33,502 nucleotides of DNA from Dissophora ornata. Taxonomy: Eukaryota > Mortierellomycota > Mortierellomycetes > Mortierellales > Mortierellaceae. The stretch spans positions 1 to 33,502 of the forward strand of contig MU616895.1 in the NCBI GenBank assembly GCA_025201705.1, written 5' to 3'. The position numbers and the translations under genes were made by a program. Below, in pieces: positions 9,231 to 19,567 of this stretch (positions are counted from its first letter, which is position 1; each line of letters begins with the position of its first letter). Below the pieces are notes generated by a model. The model had not been told where the DNA came from. It worked only from the letters and a program-made list of their open reading frames with translations, and made no database searches.

Positions 9231-9236
9231 AATAAA
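9231..9236 (+). terminator. Poly(A) signal of the hypothetical gene
   Basis: AATAAA on the plus strand, 81 nt after the stop codon at 9150. Confidence 0.45.
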
Positions 9237-9309
9237 ACACAACCGTGTATATAACGACTGTTCATACGATCAATGAATCTTTTATGATGTTATGCAGACT
9301 ATATATGCA

Positions 9310-10539
9310 TTAGATTGTGTTCACGCTCGCGAGGTACCAGGGCATGTCGAAACTTGGGTAAGGTTCACCGGGCGGCCTTGGTCCTGTGATGACGACTGGC
9401 ACTATTGAGAAGAGACCAAATACGCGAGGGTAGTAGATGTTAATTAAAACATGTCAATGCTGTTTTCCGCAAAGCAGAAGTTCATTTTAGTGAGAAAAAA
9501 AAACTTACTCTCAATCCTCAGTTCTTCCCTCTGTCCATGCTGTCCCATCCTGACCTGCATGATCAGCTTCAATTTGTGCACCTTTGTGATCATCGTCGAC
9601 GCCACTGTTGGTGTCAGCTGTGGGGCCCCTGGCAAGGTCACAATGACTGTCCTTTGCCACGCTTTGTGCGCCTCCGCCTGCGGCCACCCACCATCCAAAG
9701 GAACGTTCAGAAGCTCCTTTTTACCAGTCTTAGTTCCAGATCTGACTCTCAGCGTTGAATATTGCTTCAGTTTGATGACAGCGCTTTGGACGAATATAGG
9801 CGATGATGCTGCCTGGACCTTGATCGTGACAGGGACTTGCTGTCCGAGGTATAGTAGCACTGAAGGGATCACGCAAATGTATGGTACGGTCTTCATCAAA
9901 ACGCCGCTGAACTGAGTCATCGAGACCGGTGTATCCGCCAGGGGTCTTTCAGGACGGGGTATAAGCGAGTTCAGGACCCAGACGGTCTGTTCACGAACTA
10001 CGTTCAAGGAAGGGAAACTGCGAACCAGTGTGACCCGGACGCGATATGTCATCCAGGAATAGAGTCCTTTGAATGAGGAGGGAGTTGTTTTGGCATCGAC
10101 GGGGAAGTCGAAGGAGTAAGCGTACTGTCCAGCCTGGACTGTGCCTGTGCTTGGATGAGGGAGAGCCATTCGGAGATTTTGCTCGTTAAACACCTGTCGC
10201 CCTCGGTAAGTGTATGTTCTATTACCGGAGCGCCCTATTAACGTGCATTACGATAGTGGTGGGGATGAGTTAGTGGAAAAAATAAAAGGCCCTGCATAAA
10301 ACGACGGATACTTGGTGGCACTGATACGTACTTGACCACTTTGCTTCGGCAACTGCTATGTAGTTGATGTAAATGTCGTTGCCCTTGCAGTCGTAGTTGC
10401 AGTTGAAGTTGACCATTCCCTTGATCCTTGCTGGAGCATCGACGGCACCAATGAATAGCGGCACATTATTGGGGCCTTTTCCTGGTGTTGGGATAGACAG
10501 CGTCAGGGCCTTTGATTTTCCTGTCTGTGTTGGCGACAT
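9310..10539 (-). CDS. Arrestin-like (alpha-arrestin family) protein, 3 exons
   Basis: Exons: 10539-10332, 10234-9509, 9401-9310, with introns of 97 and 107 nt (GTACGT/TAG and GTAAGT/TAG donor/acceptor pairs). The product is 341 aa. The middle exon carries the two-lobed arrestin beta-sandwich pattern: YTYRGRQVFNEQN and AGQYAYSFDFPVD in the N lobe, then VPVTIKVQAASSPIFVQSAV and LRIEMPVVITG in the C lobe. The last exon is short and supplies PVVITGPRPPGEPYPSFDMP; without it the frame would run into intron-like sequence. Alpha-arrestins usually recruit Rsp5/Nedd4 ubiquitin ligases to membrane cargo through PPxY motifs. I see only PPGEPY, not a PPxY, so direct ligase binding is uncertain. It ends tail to tail with the hypothetical gene. 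Confidence 0.8.
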
Positions 10540-10938
10540 GTTGTACGGGGGTTATGTTCTCGATGAAAAAAATATGGTGATTAAAGAAGATAAAGAAGAA
10601 TATGAAGGTGGTGAGGAAAAATGGGAGTTCGAATCTTTGACGCCGCACTTTTTATGTCCTTTGGGGAGTTGATTTACGACTGGACAAGTCGCTCTCTTAG
10701 CTCTTTAGTCAATGTTTATTATTGTGACACAAAACGTAGATGCCGCGACCGCAGTCAAACTTTTAAGCTCAATAAGCCGCCACTTATTTTCAGGATCGAC
10801 TGCTCACATTCAGATGTTAGAAAATGAGCACGAGGTTTTTGGGCAGTGCAGTCGTGATCAATTACTCAGAGTGATTCTCCTGTTCTTTCTGTTTTATTCA
10901 AAGTAGGTTAAACGGTTGTAAGTTTGCGTTCCCTGCAT
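10540..10938. other. Intergenic: arrestin promoter and hexosaminidase 3' flank
   Basis: This holds the upstream region of the minus-strand arrestin gene and the 3' flank of the minus-strand hexosaminidase gene. An AATAAA (minus) lies at 10893-10898. No further gene is seen. Confidence 0.55.
10893..10898 (-). terminator. Poly(A) signal of the hexosaminidase gene
   Basis: AATAAA on the minus strand, about 40 nt past the stop codon at 10939. Confidence 0.55.
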
Positions 10939-13221
10939 TCAATAAGACCCTTCCTTCGGCTTGCTATCGTAGATAGGCCACAGACAGTGTCCAGGGTGTT
11001 GCACACACCACAGAGGCTGCAAAGGTTCAGCGCCGATCTTCTCAGACACCATCCTGAATCGATGCTCGTTGATCCTGTCAAGAGCTTCGACGCTGCGAAG
11101 CGTATCCAACTTCTGGTCGGGTCCATTCCACAGGTGTGTGGCGCTGTCATCCGAGTTACCACTCCAAAGCACCTGCAATTGGTTTTCGTTAGACGAAGAG
11201 AGTTAGATCCAGTTTGTCTCTCCATACTCCTCGTGTCGCAAAACACTTTACTTACCTCGGCAACAGCAGAAGCGCGTGGCCAGAGCTTGACGTCCAAGTT
11301 CGTGTCGTCGACTTGCTCGGTCCACAGAAGAGCCTCTCCACCCAAGACATTTTTGGCTTCCTTTGGGCTTAGTCCCGAGATCGGGTTGAACGAATAGATC
11401 CTTTGCCAACTCTTATATGGATCACACCACGATCGACCCATCGTCCAATTGCCGAGCCAGTCTCCAAACCCACAATCGAGATACCAATAATCTGCAGAGC
11501 CCGTGATCACTTTGTAGCCCTTTTCCACTGTTTTCTTGATATTCTGCGCGCTGGTCCAGACTTGAATCACCGTATCCTTGTTGTGTTCTAGAGTCTTCAG
11601 CTTGTGGTTTAGGAGCGGCTCTTCCCAGACGATAGGCGTCCTACCCCCGCGGCGCAATATCTGGTGCTGCTTTGAAACAAATTCGTTCAGAATGCGATCG
11701 AAGCCTTCATCGGTCCTTGGAATGGCTTTACTCTTCATGTACTCCAAAATCGAATCCGTGTTGTTCCAGCAGTTGATGTTCACTTCATCTGCACCTGCAT
11801 GGAAATATTTGTCCTTGTACAATGGAAGTACTTGGTCGTAAACACCCTGGACCACTTCGTAGGTCTTTGGGATGGCCGGATTCAGTTGACCGCTTGGAGG
11901 TTCTGCGCTGAATCGGCTGTAGCTTGGGTAACCATCCAGACAAGATGTGATCTCCGGGAAGGCACGCGACCAGGACCAGGCATGTCCTGGCATATCGATC
12001 TCTGGGATGACGCGAATACCCCTGTTCATCGCATAATTGACCAATTTTGCAATGTCCTTCTTGGAGTATACCATGTCACTTGAATAGGCTCCCTTTGCTG
12101 CCAGCTGGCTGAGTGGCAAAATTTCGCTCTTGGAGTCATTACCGAGTTGGTCGTCTAGAACAATGGGGAACGACTGTGAGTCGGCGATGTGCCAATGAAA
12201 GACGTTAAATTTGTTCATGGCCATGGCGTCAATGGTCCTGTATAGCGAGGACAAGGATATGTAGTTCCTGGACGTATCGAGCATGAGTCCCCTGTGCGAG
12301 AACAGCGGTCGGTCGTGGATGAGGATAGGGGCGCCAGCAATTTCCTTTGTGCCGTCCTGTGGGTTGTTGATCACTAATTGCGTAAAGGTTTCCATGCCGT
12401 GCAGTGCTCCATACTGTATGATCAGACAAGAAATTGGGTCAGAGTTAAGGCTCAAATCATGGAAGAGGAGGATGCATTATTAAATGCAGCACTACGGCTG
12501 CATATAATTTCTTGATCGCATTTTAGATTGCATTAGTCCCGATTTTTTGCTTGGTGGAGAGTCTTATCGATCAGGAAAGGCGCATTGAACCTACCAACGT
12601 CTTTGCTCGGATAATGCCACTAACTCCATGCGGGAAAGGGTTGTTTGGCATCTGGTCGCACTGCTTCTGGTCAATATCAAAGGGCGCACTTGAGTCCTCG
12701 TCCATGGCAATCAACAATCGATAGGACTCTACATTCATCGTCATGACATGCGTAAGAGAAGTTGAGCAATCAATCATCAAGTTTCTGCTACCCACAGAAT
12801 GAGCACACGCATGGCCTGGACCAGATTTCTCACCATCAGTTTCCAGCTCTAGAGCATCGCCCACGGCACTATTCTCGATCTCGACCTTGACGAACTCTAA
12901 CTTGATATCGGTCACTTGCGAACGATTCTCCAAGGCCACCAGGGAAGGATCCGCAGGTACAGGGCTTTGAAAGTTGCTCTTCAGGATCCTGCCCCTGAAT
13001 CGGGCAGCGGCGTTGTCCAATCTCGGATGAGGGTCATGAGGCAGCAGGAAGCGAAAGTCCTTGGAGAGCTGGATAGTGCGATGGCCGTGGCATGCATGAA
13101 CTGGTTTTGGCCAGAGATGAGCGTCGACGGGTGTTGAGTCTGGGAAGAAGAGGAGAGAGAGGAGGAAGGCGTTGGAGGCAAGGGCAATCGCTGCCGAGAT
13201 AGTGTACAAAGCTCTGATCAT
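10939..13221 (-). CDS. Beta-N-acetylhexosaminidase, glycoside hydrolase family 20 (3 exons)
   Basis: Exons: 13221-12595, 12413-11256, 11172-10939, with introns of 181 and 83 nt and all joins in phase 0. The product is 672 aa, somewhat longer than typical fungal enzymes. It removes terminal GlcNAc/GalNAc from chitooligosaccharides and glycoconjugates. The N-terminus has a hydrophobic signal or anchor segment (about residues 4-26), then the GH20 N-domain start LWPKP. The catalytic barrel shows RGLMLDTSRNY, FHWHIADSQSFP, VIPEIDMPGHAWSW and YFHAGADEVN. In the last motif the adjacent Asp-Glu (about residues 418-419) is the catalytic pair. The final exon supplies LWSGNSDDSATHLW, continuing the LWPRASAVAE substrate-site region across the last intron. 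It acts in the secretory pathway, cell wall or vacuole (inferred). Confidence 0.93.
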
Positions 13222-13576
13222 TGACAGCTACCGAGGGTTGATTCTGTGGCAAAACGGGGATCAGAATGGAGGTGAAAAGAAAAATGCAATGCTTGCGCGT
13301 TAGAGATAGGTGCAGCCCAGGTTTAAGGGCGGTGTTGCGAGTGTAGCAAAATGCAAGCAGAGCACAAGGGGACATGGACTGCGAGCCTGTAGTTGATGTC
13401 TGGCTTTATGCTTCATGTTCAAGGGGAGAGAAATTGGAAAAATGTTTGCCTCCATCGGATATGACACAGAATAAAGGGGGGGCAGTCGGTTTATAGGTGT
13501 CTGAAAGGCTATGAGTACAAGTGTTGAGTGGTGTGGCAAATTCGATGATCGCATCTAATAGCAGGTCGCTGTAGAT
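13222..13576. other. Intergenic: hexosaminidase promoter region
   Basis: This is the upstream flank of the hexosaminidase gene. It abuts a transposase relic on its right. No clear coding sequence or known motif was recognised. Confidence 0.5.
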
Positions 13577-14205
13577 ATTGGACACGCACTTGCTTAACGA
13601 GGAGGAAACTTCAGCTCTAGCAGAAATGCTGGCAACGTTGACGCCAGTGGAGGAGTTTACCGATAAAATAAGTAACAATAGATTGACTCTCACAGAAGTT
13701 TGCCCACTCGTCTTGCACATGGCACGCAACTCCGTTTCGATGGCAAGGAGCTCAGAGTCCATTTTGCCCAACAGCTGAGAGCTCAGTTTGATGAGGACAA
13801 CATCCCTGATGCAGTGTTAATATCAATATTCCTCAACCCGAGATATGCAATGCACTCTCTATTTGAGCGAACGACAATGGATGGTGAAACGAATCAAGAG
13901 AGAGTGAAAAGGCTCATCTTAGGGGCGTTTGAGCGATTGAAAATCGACATCAGCATTTTTAACCCAGCAGCCTGACATCTCAAGCAGGTGCAGAAGGCGT
14001 TTTGAACAAGAAATATCAGTCGAGCCCATTGAAATTGTGGAGGCATCATGGATCAATACACCGTCGCTTGTCTACCATTACCCTGTCTTTGCTGCGCGAT
14101 CTATTGGGCCAGCAGACCCGCTAGACCGCAGCTGCAGGCTGTTGGACGCGTCTTTCGGCTGTCGTGTCTCAAGCATAGGTTGCAAGTCACACAAGACAAG
14201 AGCTG
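13577..14205 (+). mobile_element. hAT-type transposase relic (frameshifted, truncated)
   Basis: Three plus-strand frames carry pieces of a hAT transposase in the correct order. 13578-13720 reads LNEEETSALAEMLATLTPVE and TLTEVCPLVLHM. 13730-13975 reads AVLISIFLNPRYAMHSLF, the degenerate form of the LDPRFK motif. About 13989-14120 reads SPLKLWRHHGSIHRRLS and LLRDLLGQQ, the start of the C-terminal dimerisation domain. 14134-14204 reads GRVFRLSCLKHRLQV, its end. Frameshifts, stops and an internal deletion separate the blocks, so no active protein is possible. No terminal inverted repeats or 8-bp target duplications were identified. It lies between the divergent hexosaminidase and TRAPPC10 genes. 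Confidence 0.72.
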
Positions 14206-14342
14206 ACCCACATGCCACAACGAGCACAGGTCTTCTCCTGAACCATCATCCCGACCCCTCATCACTTCCCATTCCACACCCCAAGACTCTTGCTCACATT
14301 TCCTCTACAATTTCCCTCATCGGTCGAGAGACACTGTCAACA

Positions 14343-17300
14343 ATGGAGCCAAAGCGTGTCATTGTCACATGTACGCCAACTCGCCATCATCTTTCGCCCC
14401 ACTGAAACAGCCTTCGGTGCCTGACTCCCTCTGCTCACCACGCTCTTGCCTTTCTCCCTGTTTTCTATCCAGACTGCGATGAGAGTGGTAGTTGGCCTAG
14501 CATTGAGAAGGACCTTGCGGCGCGACTTCCCCTGCGCAACCTCGTTTGGAAGCCAAGCAATAACAGGGACAGACGGAATATCTCCATGTTGGATGTTGAA
14601 CTCAAACGCTTCTCCCCAGAGTCCTCAAAGAACTTACCTCCTGTTACCCTGCTGCAGAACCCTTATCTGAACCTGTACTTTGTCAATTGCGAGGTATTTC
14701 GACCACTGCAATAAGGATATTCAAGCGCACGTAGGCCCTGATGGCTTTTAATGGGATATGTAACATGGTGGTTGACATTGTTTTGTTTACCTACTAGGAC
14801 AACGAAGTCTACAAGACAACTGTCAGGCAACAGATCCGAGAATGGATACAGCTTGTTACGTCGAAAAAGAACCAAGAGTGGCTCATTGTTCATATCAGCA
14901 GTCAGGAGAATGCTAGGGCGGCAAAGTTCTTGCGATCCTCGGTCCTTGACAAAGTCAAGGCTGATTTTAATACTAGCAAGAAGGACAGGCAAGTGTTGAA
15001 TACTCGCGGCACACAATGTCGAGGCAAAAATCATGGCAAATGAAGGCGACTCCTGACGGTATTCCATGCACTTATTTCTACACAGAGTGGCTCAAGTGAG
15101 GATGGCAGATACGGAAATGTCAGAGATGGAACTCTGGGCTGACTTTACGGAAAAAATGAAGGAGGGTATCGTAACGAGCTTTGATCAGAACGTGTTGACC
15201 TTTGAGGAAGATATCCGGCGACTGGACTCGCAGCGACAAATGCCAGGATGGAACTATTGCACATTTTTCATACTCAAGGAGGGGCTTACGAATGCGTACG
15301 AAATGTTGAACCTGCACGAGGAGGCACTGCGCCAATATGACGAACTGGAGGCGTCTTTCTTTCAAATCCTTCGAGGTATGCAGTGAATGTATCCTCATTC
15401 GTGGAATATGAATGTCTGATGGCCAGAACCTTACGACAGATTGCCGTTGTATTGTTGTTTAGATAATGCACTCACTTGGTACGGCAAGTTTGGCGGAATG
15501 CATGAGGGCGACGACGACGCCAACTTGCTCGACCTGAACAGGAAGCCTTACAGGGACTTGATCATGCAAAACACAATTTCTGTGTTCGACTTCAGGACAT
15601 ATCTTTTTGGACGGCAGTGCAACTTGCTCTTCCGTCTGAGGCGCCCCGTCGAAATTTGCCGACGAGCTCTGATCTTTATTTCCTCCTTTTCCAGGACAGT
15701 CCGCGAGCATGTGGTATGGCGAATTTATCTGCTCATGATTGGTTGAGAGTCAGGGATGGTCGTCGCTTGTTACCTGCATTGACCCTCTCTCTTTCTCACT
15801 AGCTAAACCTCACGGAGAACTTTCTGGAGTCTTGGATCTATTCAGCATGCATGTCCATCGTGAACGAGTGCGACGAAACTGTCCTAATATCGACAGATGA
15901 TCCTCATATGATGGTTAAGTTGGACGGAGCAAAAGCGCAGCTCTTGCAGCTAGCGCGTCAACAGGTACTTTGGCCGTGACAGTACTCACCTTGGCACAAC
16001 ATGTTCTGTCATCCAGAACAAAGGGTTTATCTTGCTAACCCCTTTCTGTCGCTTAGCTGGACAAACTGGGCATTCAACATGGCCGACTTCCCAAAGAGCT
16101 GCCGTTCATAATGTCTTTGGGTTATGACGATGCAAGCTTTCCTGCCACGGAAGAGGTTGAGAGGAAACCTATGTCGAAGGAGTTGTTGGATGCAGTCTCA
16201 ACGGATGATAAATTTGATGTCTTGTACTTGGTGAGTTGAAATGGCGCCTCCACGAGTTCAAATAACTGGACCCGAGAGATAGAATTAACCGATTTACACC
16301 CAAAACTTCATATAGAGTGTTTCCGCTAGAGCTATCCGAGGATATGATGGCAGCGGACGCCATCGTTCTTCGCTGCTGTTGCATGGCGATGTTGCTGCAC
16401 TCCAGTAGTAAGTTCAGGACTGGAGCCGAACGCATTGTCCGCTTCTTAAGACATATAACTAAATGCCACCATACTGTTTGCAGCCATAGGAAAAAATACA
16501 CCGAAGCTGCAAGGATTATGGAATCCATTACATGGCAGTACGGTAACCATAACTGGACAGTCCTTGAGAATGAGTTGGTCATCAAACACGCCAAGTGTTT
16601 GAAGGAGCTAGGAGACACAGTTAAATATGCTGAGGCGTGCCTGACACTCTTGAGGAACATGGATGACCTCAAGGACGAGGATAAACTATATTACTCCAAT
16701 GAGCTATTCAGCACTGTAACTTCAAAAGAGCTGAGGCAAGAGATCCACCACGAATTTGCGCCAATGTTCACAGTCAAGGTTGTTTCTGTGGTGGATATTG
16801 TTCACGATGACGACGGCTCCTATGTAGATATTATGATCGAGAACAAATTGCCGAAAGTAAGTAACAGAGATGAGCGAGGGATTGAGAGCTATCCTATTTT
16901 CAAAGCAGCTGTACTGAACTACCTTGCGCCATTAAAAATTGCTAGGATATTGAGTTTAACAAGTTGTCAGTCAGGATGGTGAGCGGGGAGGTTGACGAAC
17001 TCTGGTTCAACCTTCGTCATGGAGTCATGAAGCCTGGCAAGAACACGTTCCGCGTTACATGCGAGGTAAGCGAACTTTTTTCTTACATATGAAGTAGTGT
17101 CCTTTGAATTTGGACAAAGACTTATGCTCATCCTCTGGATCCCAATCATGCCAATATAGACCTCGGCCTCCGGGTCATACGTTTTGGAGAAAGTTCATCT
17201 GAAGACTGGGAAGCTGGTGTTCCTGTACGACTTCTTGCAGGAGAGCAGGAAACGCATTTTCAGAGTTGATTCTCACCCACGAGCATTGAAGGCGACGATT

Positions 17301-19267
17301 ACACCACCTCAGGAAACAGAACTTGGACAAACGAGCACATTCGCCGTCCATGTTTTTAGTGGGCGGAATCAAGTTGCGGAAGCCAGTCTCAGTCTGTTCC
17401 CTGCTTCTGAGGGAATTTCGCTGCTCACGACTCCAACACTTGCATATTCAAAGCAGCTATCGAACGATGAAGGGGAAACTGCCGCCACAGGAGAAATCAG
17501 TCTTGAGACCTACGACGCCATCTCATTGCCGGCATTTGGACCAAATGAAACGTTAATCATAACAGTTCCGTACGAGACTTATATGAACTCGAGCGAGCAT
17601 TCGATCAAGTTATCTGTCAACTACCTCACTCCCAACTCCAAGCGACATACGTTCGCCCTGACCACAAGTATCGATACTATGCTACCCCTGCAAGTCTCCC
17701 ACTCGATTATCTGGCGCGATGACTGGTGAGTGTTCCATCCTTAATTCCTTGTGATTGTGGACAGTTCTTGAAAATGTGCTTTCTAACCCTGGATCTTGCA
17801 TCTTTGTGCTACACTAGTCTTAACCTGAAGCTGGACGTGACCTGTACGAGCTATGTTCCCATTCGTATCCTCAACGTCGACCTCCACCATCCCGCCCGCA
17901 TCAAGGACTTTAAGCAAGCCCCGTTTGCTGGCGAGATGGTAAGTAGCGGGGACCACATATTCTTGACGAAATGCATCTTTTCGATTGATTTAACTGACAT
18001 GCTGCATTCAAGACCATATTCCCTAGACAGCACGCGAGTTTCGTGTTCAAGATATCCCGCGCGAAGGATGCAGAAGGTAACAATCGAAAACAGATTCTGA
18101 TCAGATAATCACCATATGCTTTTGCTGACATCTCTACTTGTCTTTTTACAAATAGAAGCCGACCAGGCGCACTTCATTGTCACGTATCATAGTCTACGTG
18201 ATGGCAAGTATTATCCGTGCAATGTTTACTTGCTGTATATCATAACTCAAAGATATCTAACGCTTTGTATTCACTCCGCTGCATGTATACAGAAGTCGAG
18301 AAGGCTCTGACATCTATCATTGAGGCGGATCTTGTCAAGGCACAACTGGAACAGCATGCCTCGTTTGTCACAATGCACATGAAGAGTCACTTGCTGAAGG
18401 GCATCGATTACATGTCATATGGAATGTCGGACGAGCTGGAGCTGCCACCACTGGATGTCGCCAGTTGCGAGGCTATTTTAGCTCATCACGATCCCAAGAC
18501 TCGGGAAACATTGATCGGCATCCTGAAAGACCTATTCTCTGTATGGGTAACTGCAATTGATCGATAACTGCTGGTACCAAAGGCATTTCATTGGGATGTT
18601 GATAACTAACGGTTTTGGTTGTAAATGGCAATAGGACAACAAGCAATTGGAATATGATCAAATCATGGCTCTCACCTCTTCAAACCAGCCATTCCAAATC
18701 TCATTCCCTATCCCACTTCCGACCTCACAGATGCTGACTACTGTGGAGATTATCGTTGACAATTCGCAGGATTTGATCGTGGGAACACCAACAACATTCA
18801 AGGTGCTGGTCAAGAACTCGGCATACTGGAATCCGAACAAGGACAAGGAGCAAGACTTTGATTTCTACTACGATATCGTGGTTGATTACGAGAACTGGCT
18901 GCTATGCGGCCACAAGAAGAGGCTATTCAGTACCAAGGTACGAAATAATGGCGCGAATGCATATAGGTTACAACTGTCTGTCGGACGATAGTTCTTTTCA
19001 TGCTGATGAGAGTTTTACGTGTCTTTATATATGACATGCTAGCCTGGTGCGACCACGACACACTCAGTGGCGCTGGTCCCACTCAAGACGGGGCCGCTGC
19101 ATGTGCCCAAGATTTCGGTCACGAGTGCGTCTGGCAGCGTGTACAACCAAACATCGTATGTCAACGAGGCGGAGCAGGTGCTGGTCAAGCCCAGGACCAC
19201 GACGTCGACGTTCTTCATCGATCAACAGCGGGGCGTGCACTTTTCAGGCAACATGGTCGATCGATAG
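14343..19267 (+). CDS. TRAPPC10: TRAPPII complex subunit TRAPPC10/Trs130 (17 exons)
   Basis: Exons: 14343-14370, 14473-14693, 14798-14988, 15086-15375, 15463-15713, 15803-15964, 16057-16230, 16316-16407, 16484-16856, 16946-17065, 17160-17725, 17818-17938, 18013-18076, 18156-18203, 18293-18546, 18635-18937, 19043-19267. They sum to 3483 nt (1160 aa), close to the family's usual ~1200. Diagnostic stretches are QIREWIQLVTSKKNQEWLIV and AAKFLRSSVLDKVKADFNTS near the N-terminus, GDVAALQYHRKKYTEAARIM in the helical middle, and the beta-sandwich end ALVPLKTGPLHVPKISV. TRAPPII tethers vesicles at the late Golgi and acts as exchange factor for Ypt31/Rab11-type GTPases. Introns 3 (14989-15085) and 14 (18204-18292) use GC donors. 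The start ATG sits 138 bp after the hAT relic. Confidence 0.93.
14989..15085 (+). other. GC-AG intron (TRAPPC10 intron 3)
   Basis: The donor reads AG|GCAAGT and the acceptor CACAG. Skipping it would read into an in-frame stop, and using it restores KKDR-VAQVR in phase. The donor matches the known GC-AG consensus. Confidence 0.85.
18204..18292 (+). other. GC-AG intron (TRAPPC10 intron 14)
   Basis: The donor reads G|GCAAGT and the acceptor TACAG, joining YHSLRD to EVEKAL in phase. A GT donor a few bases upstream (GTGATG) would also keep frame but would drop residues that look conserved, so the GC donor is preferred. Confidence 0.7.
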
Positions 19268-19567
19268 ATCTACGGCGCGATCGCTAGTCACGTGGAGTAA
19301 GGGACTTATTCGCATTCCAGGTCAATGACCTCTTCTGCCACCGTCCGTCCCTTTTTAAACAAATCTGCCGTGCACTACACTGCTTTGCCCATTGGCAAAC
19401 GCATTGGAACAATAAAGAAAAAAACCATAAACAAACATCCTATCCTCATTCCCCTTTTTCGGCTACCCATCCTTTTTCGGCTACGCATCCTTTTCCGCCA
19501 AGGGCTATACTACTCATCAACACATCCCTTTTTTCCGCAAAGAGTGGCGACTGTGACACACTGCAAC
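19268..19567. other. Intergenic: TRAPPC10 3' flank and RAB3GAP1 promoter/leader
   Basis: The frame of the next gene stays open upstream of its chosen ATG for 81 codons. That extension contains an 18-bp direct repeat (19453-19470 and 19471-19488, one mismatch, with a partial third unit) and reads as low-complexity basic/hydrophobic peptide, so I treat it as leader. An AATAAA at 19411-19416 could serve TRAPPC10. Only 300 bp separate the two coding regions. Confidence 0.55.
19411..19416 (+). terminator. Possible poly(A) signal of TRAPPC10
   Basis: AATAAA 144 nt after the TRAPPC10 stop. It is inside the short spacer before RAB3GAP1, so transcripts may overlap. Confidence 0.35.

Noticed and set aside
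16169..16672. 167-codon minus-strand frame opposite TRAPPC10
   Set aside because: It is antisense to three well-supported exons and two introns and shows no domain; a shadow.
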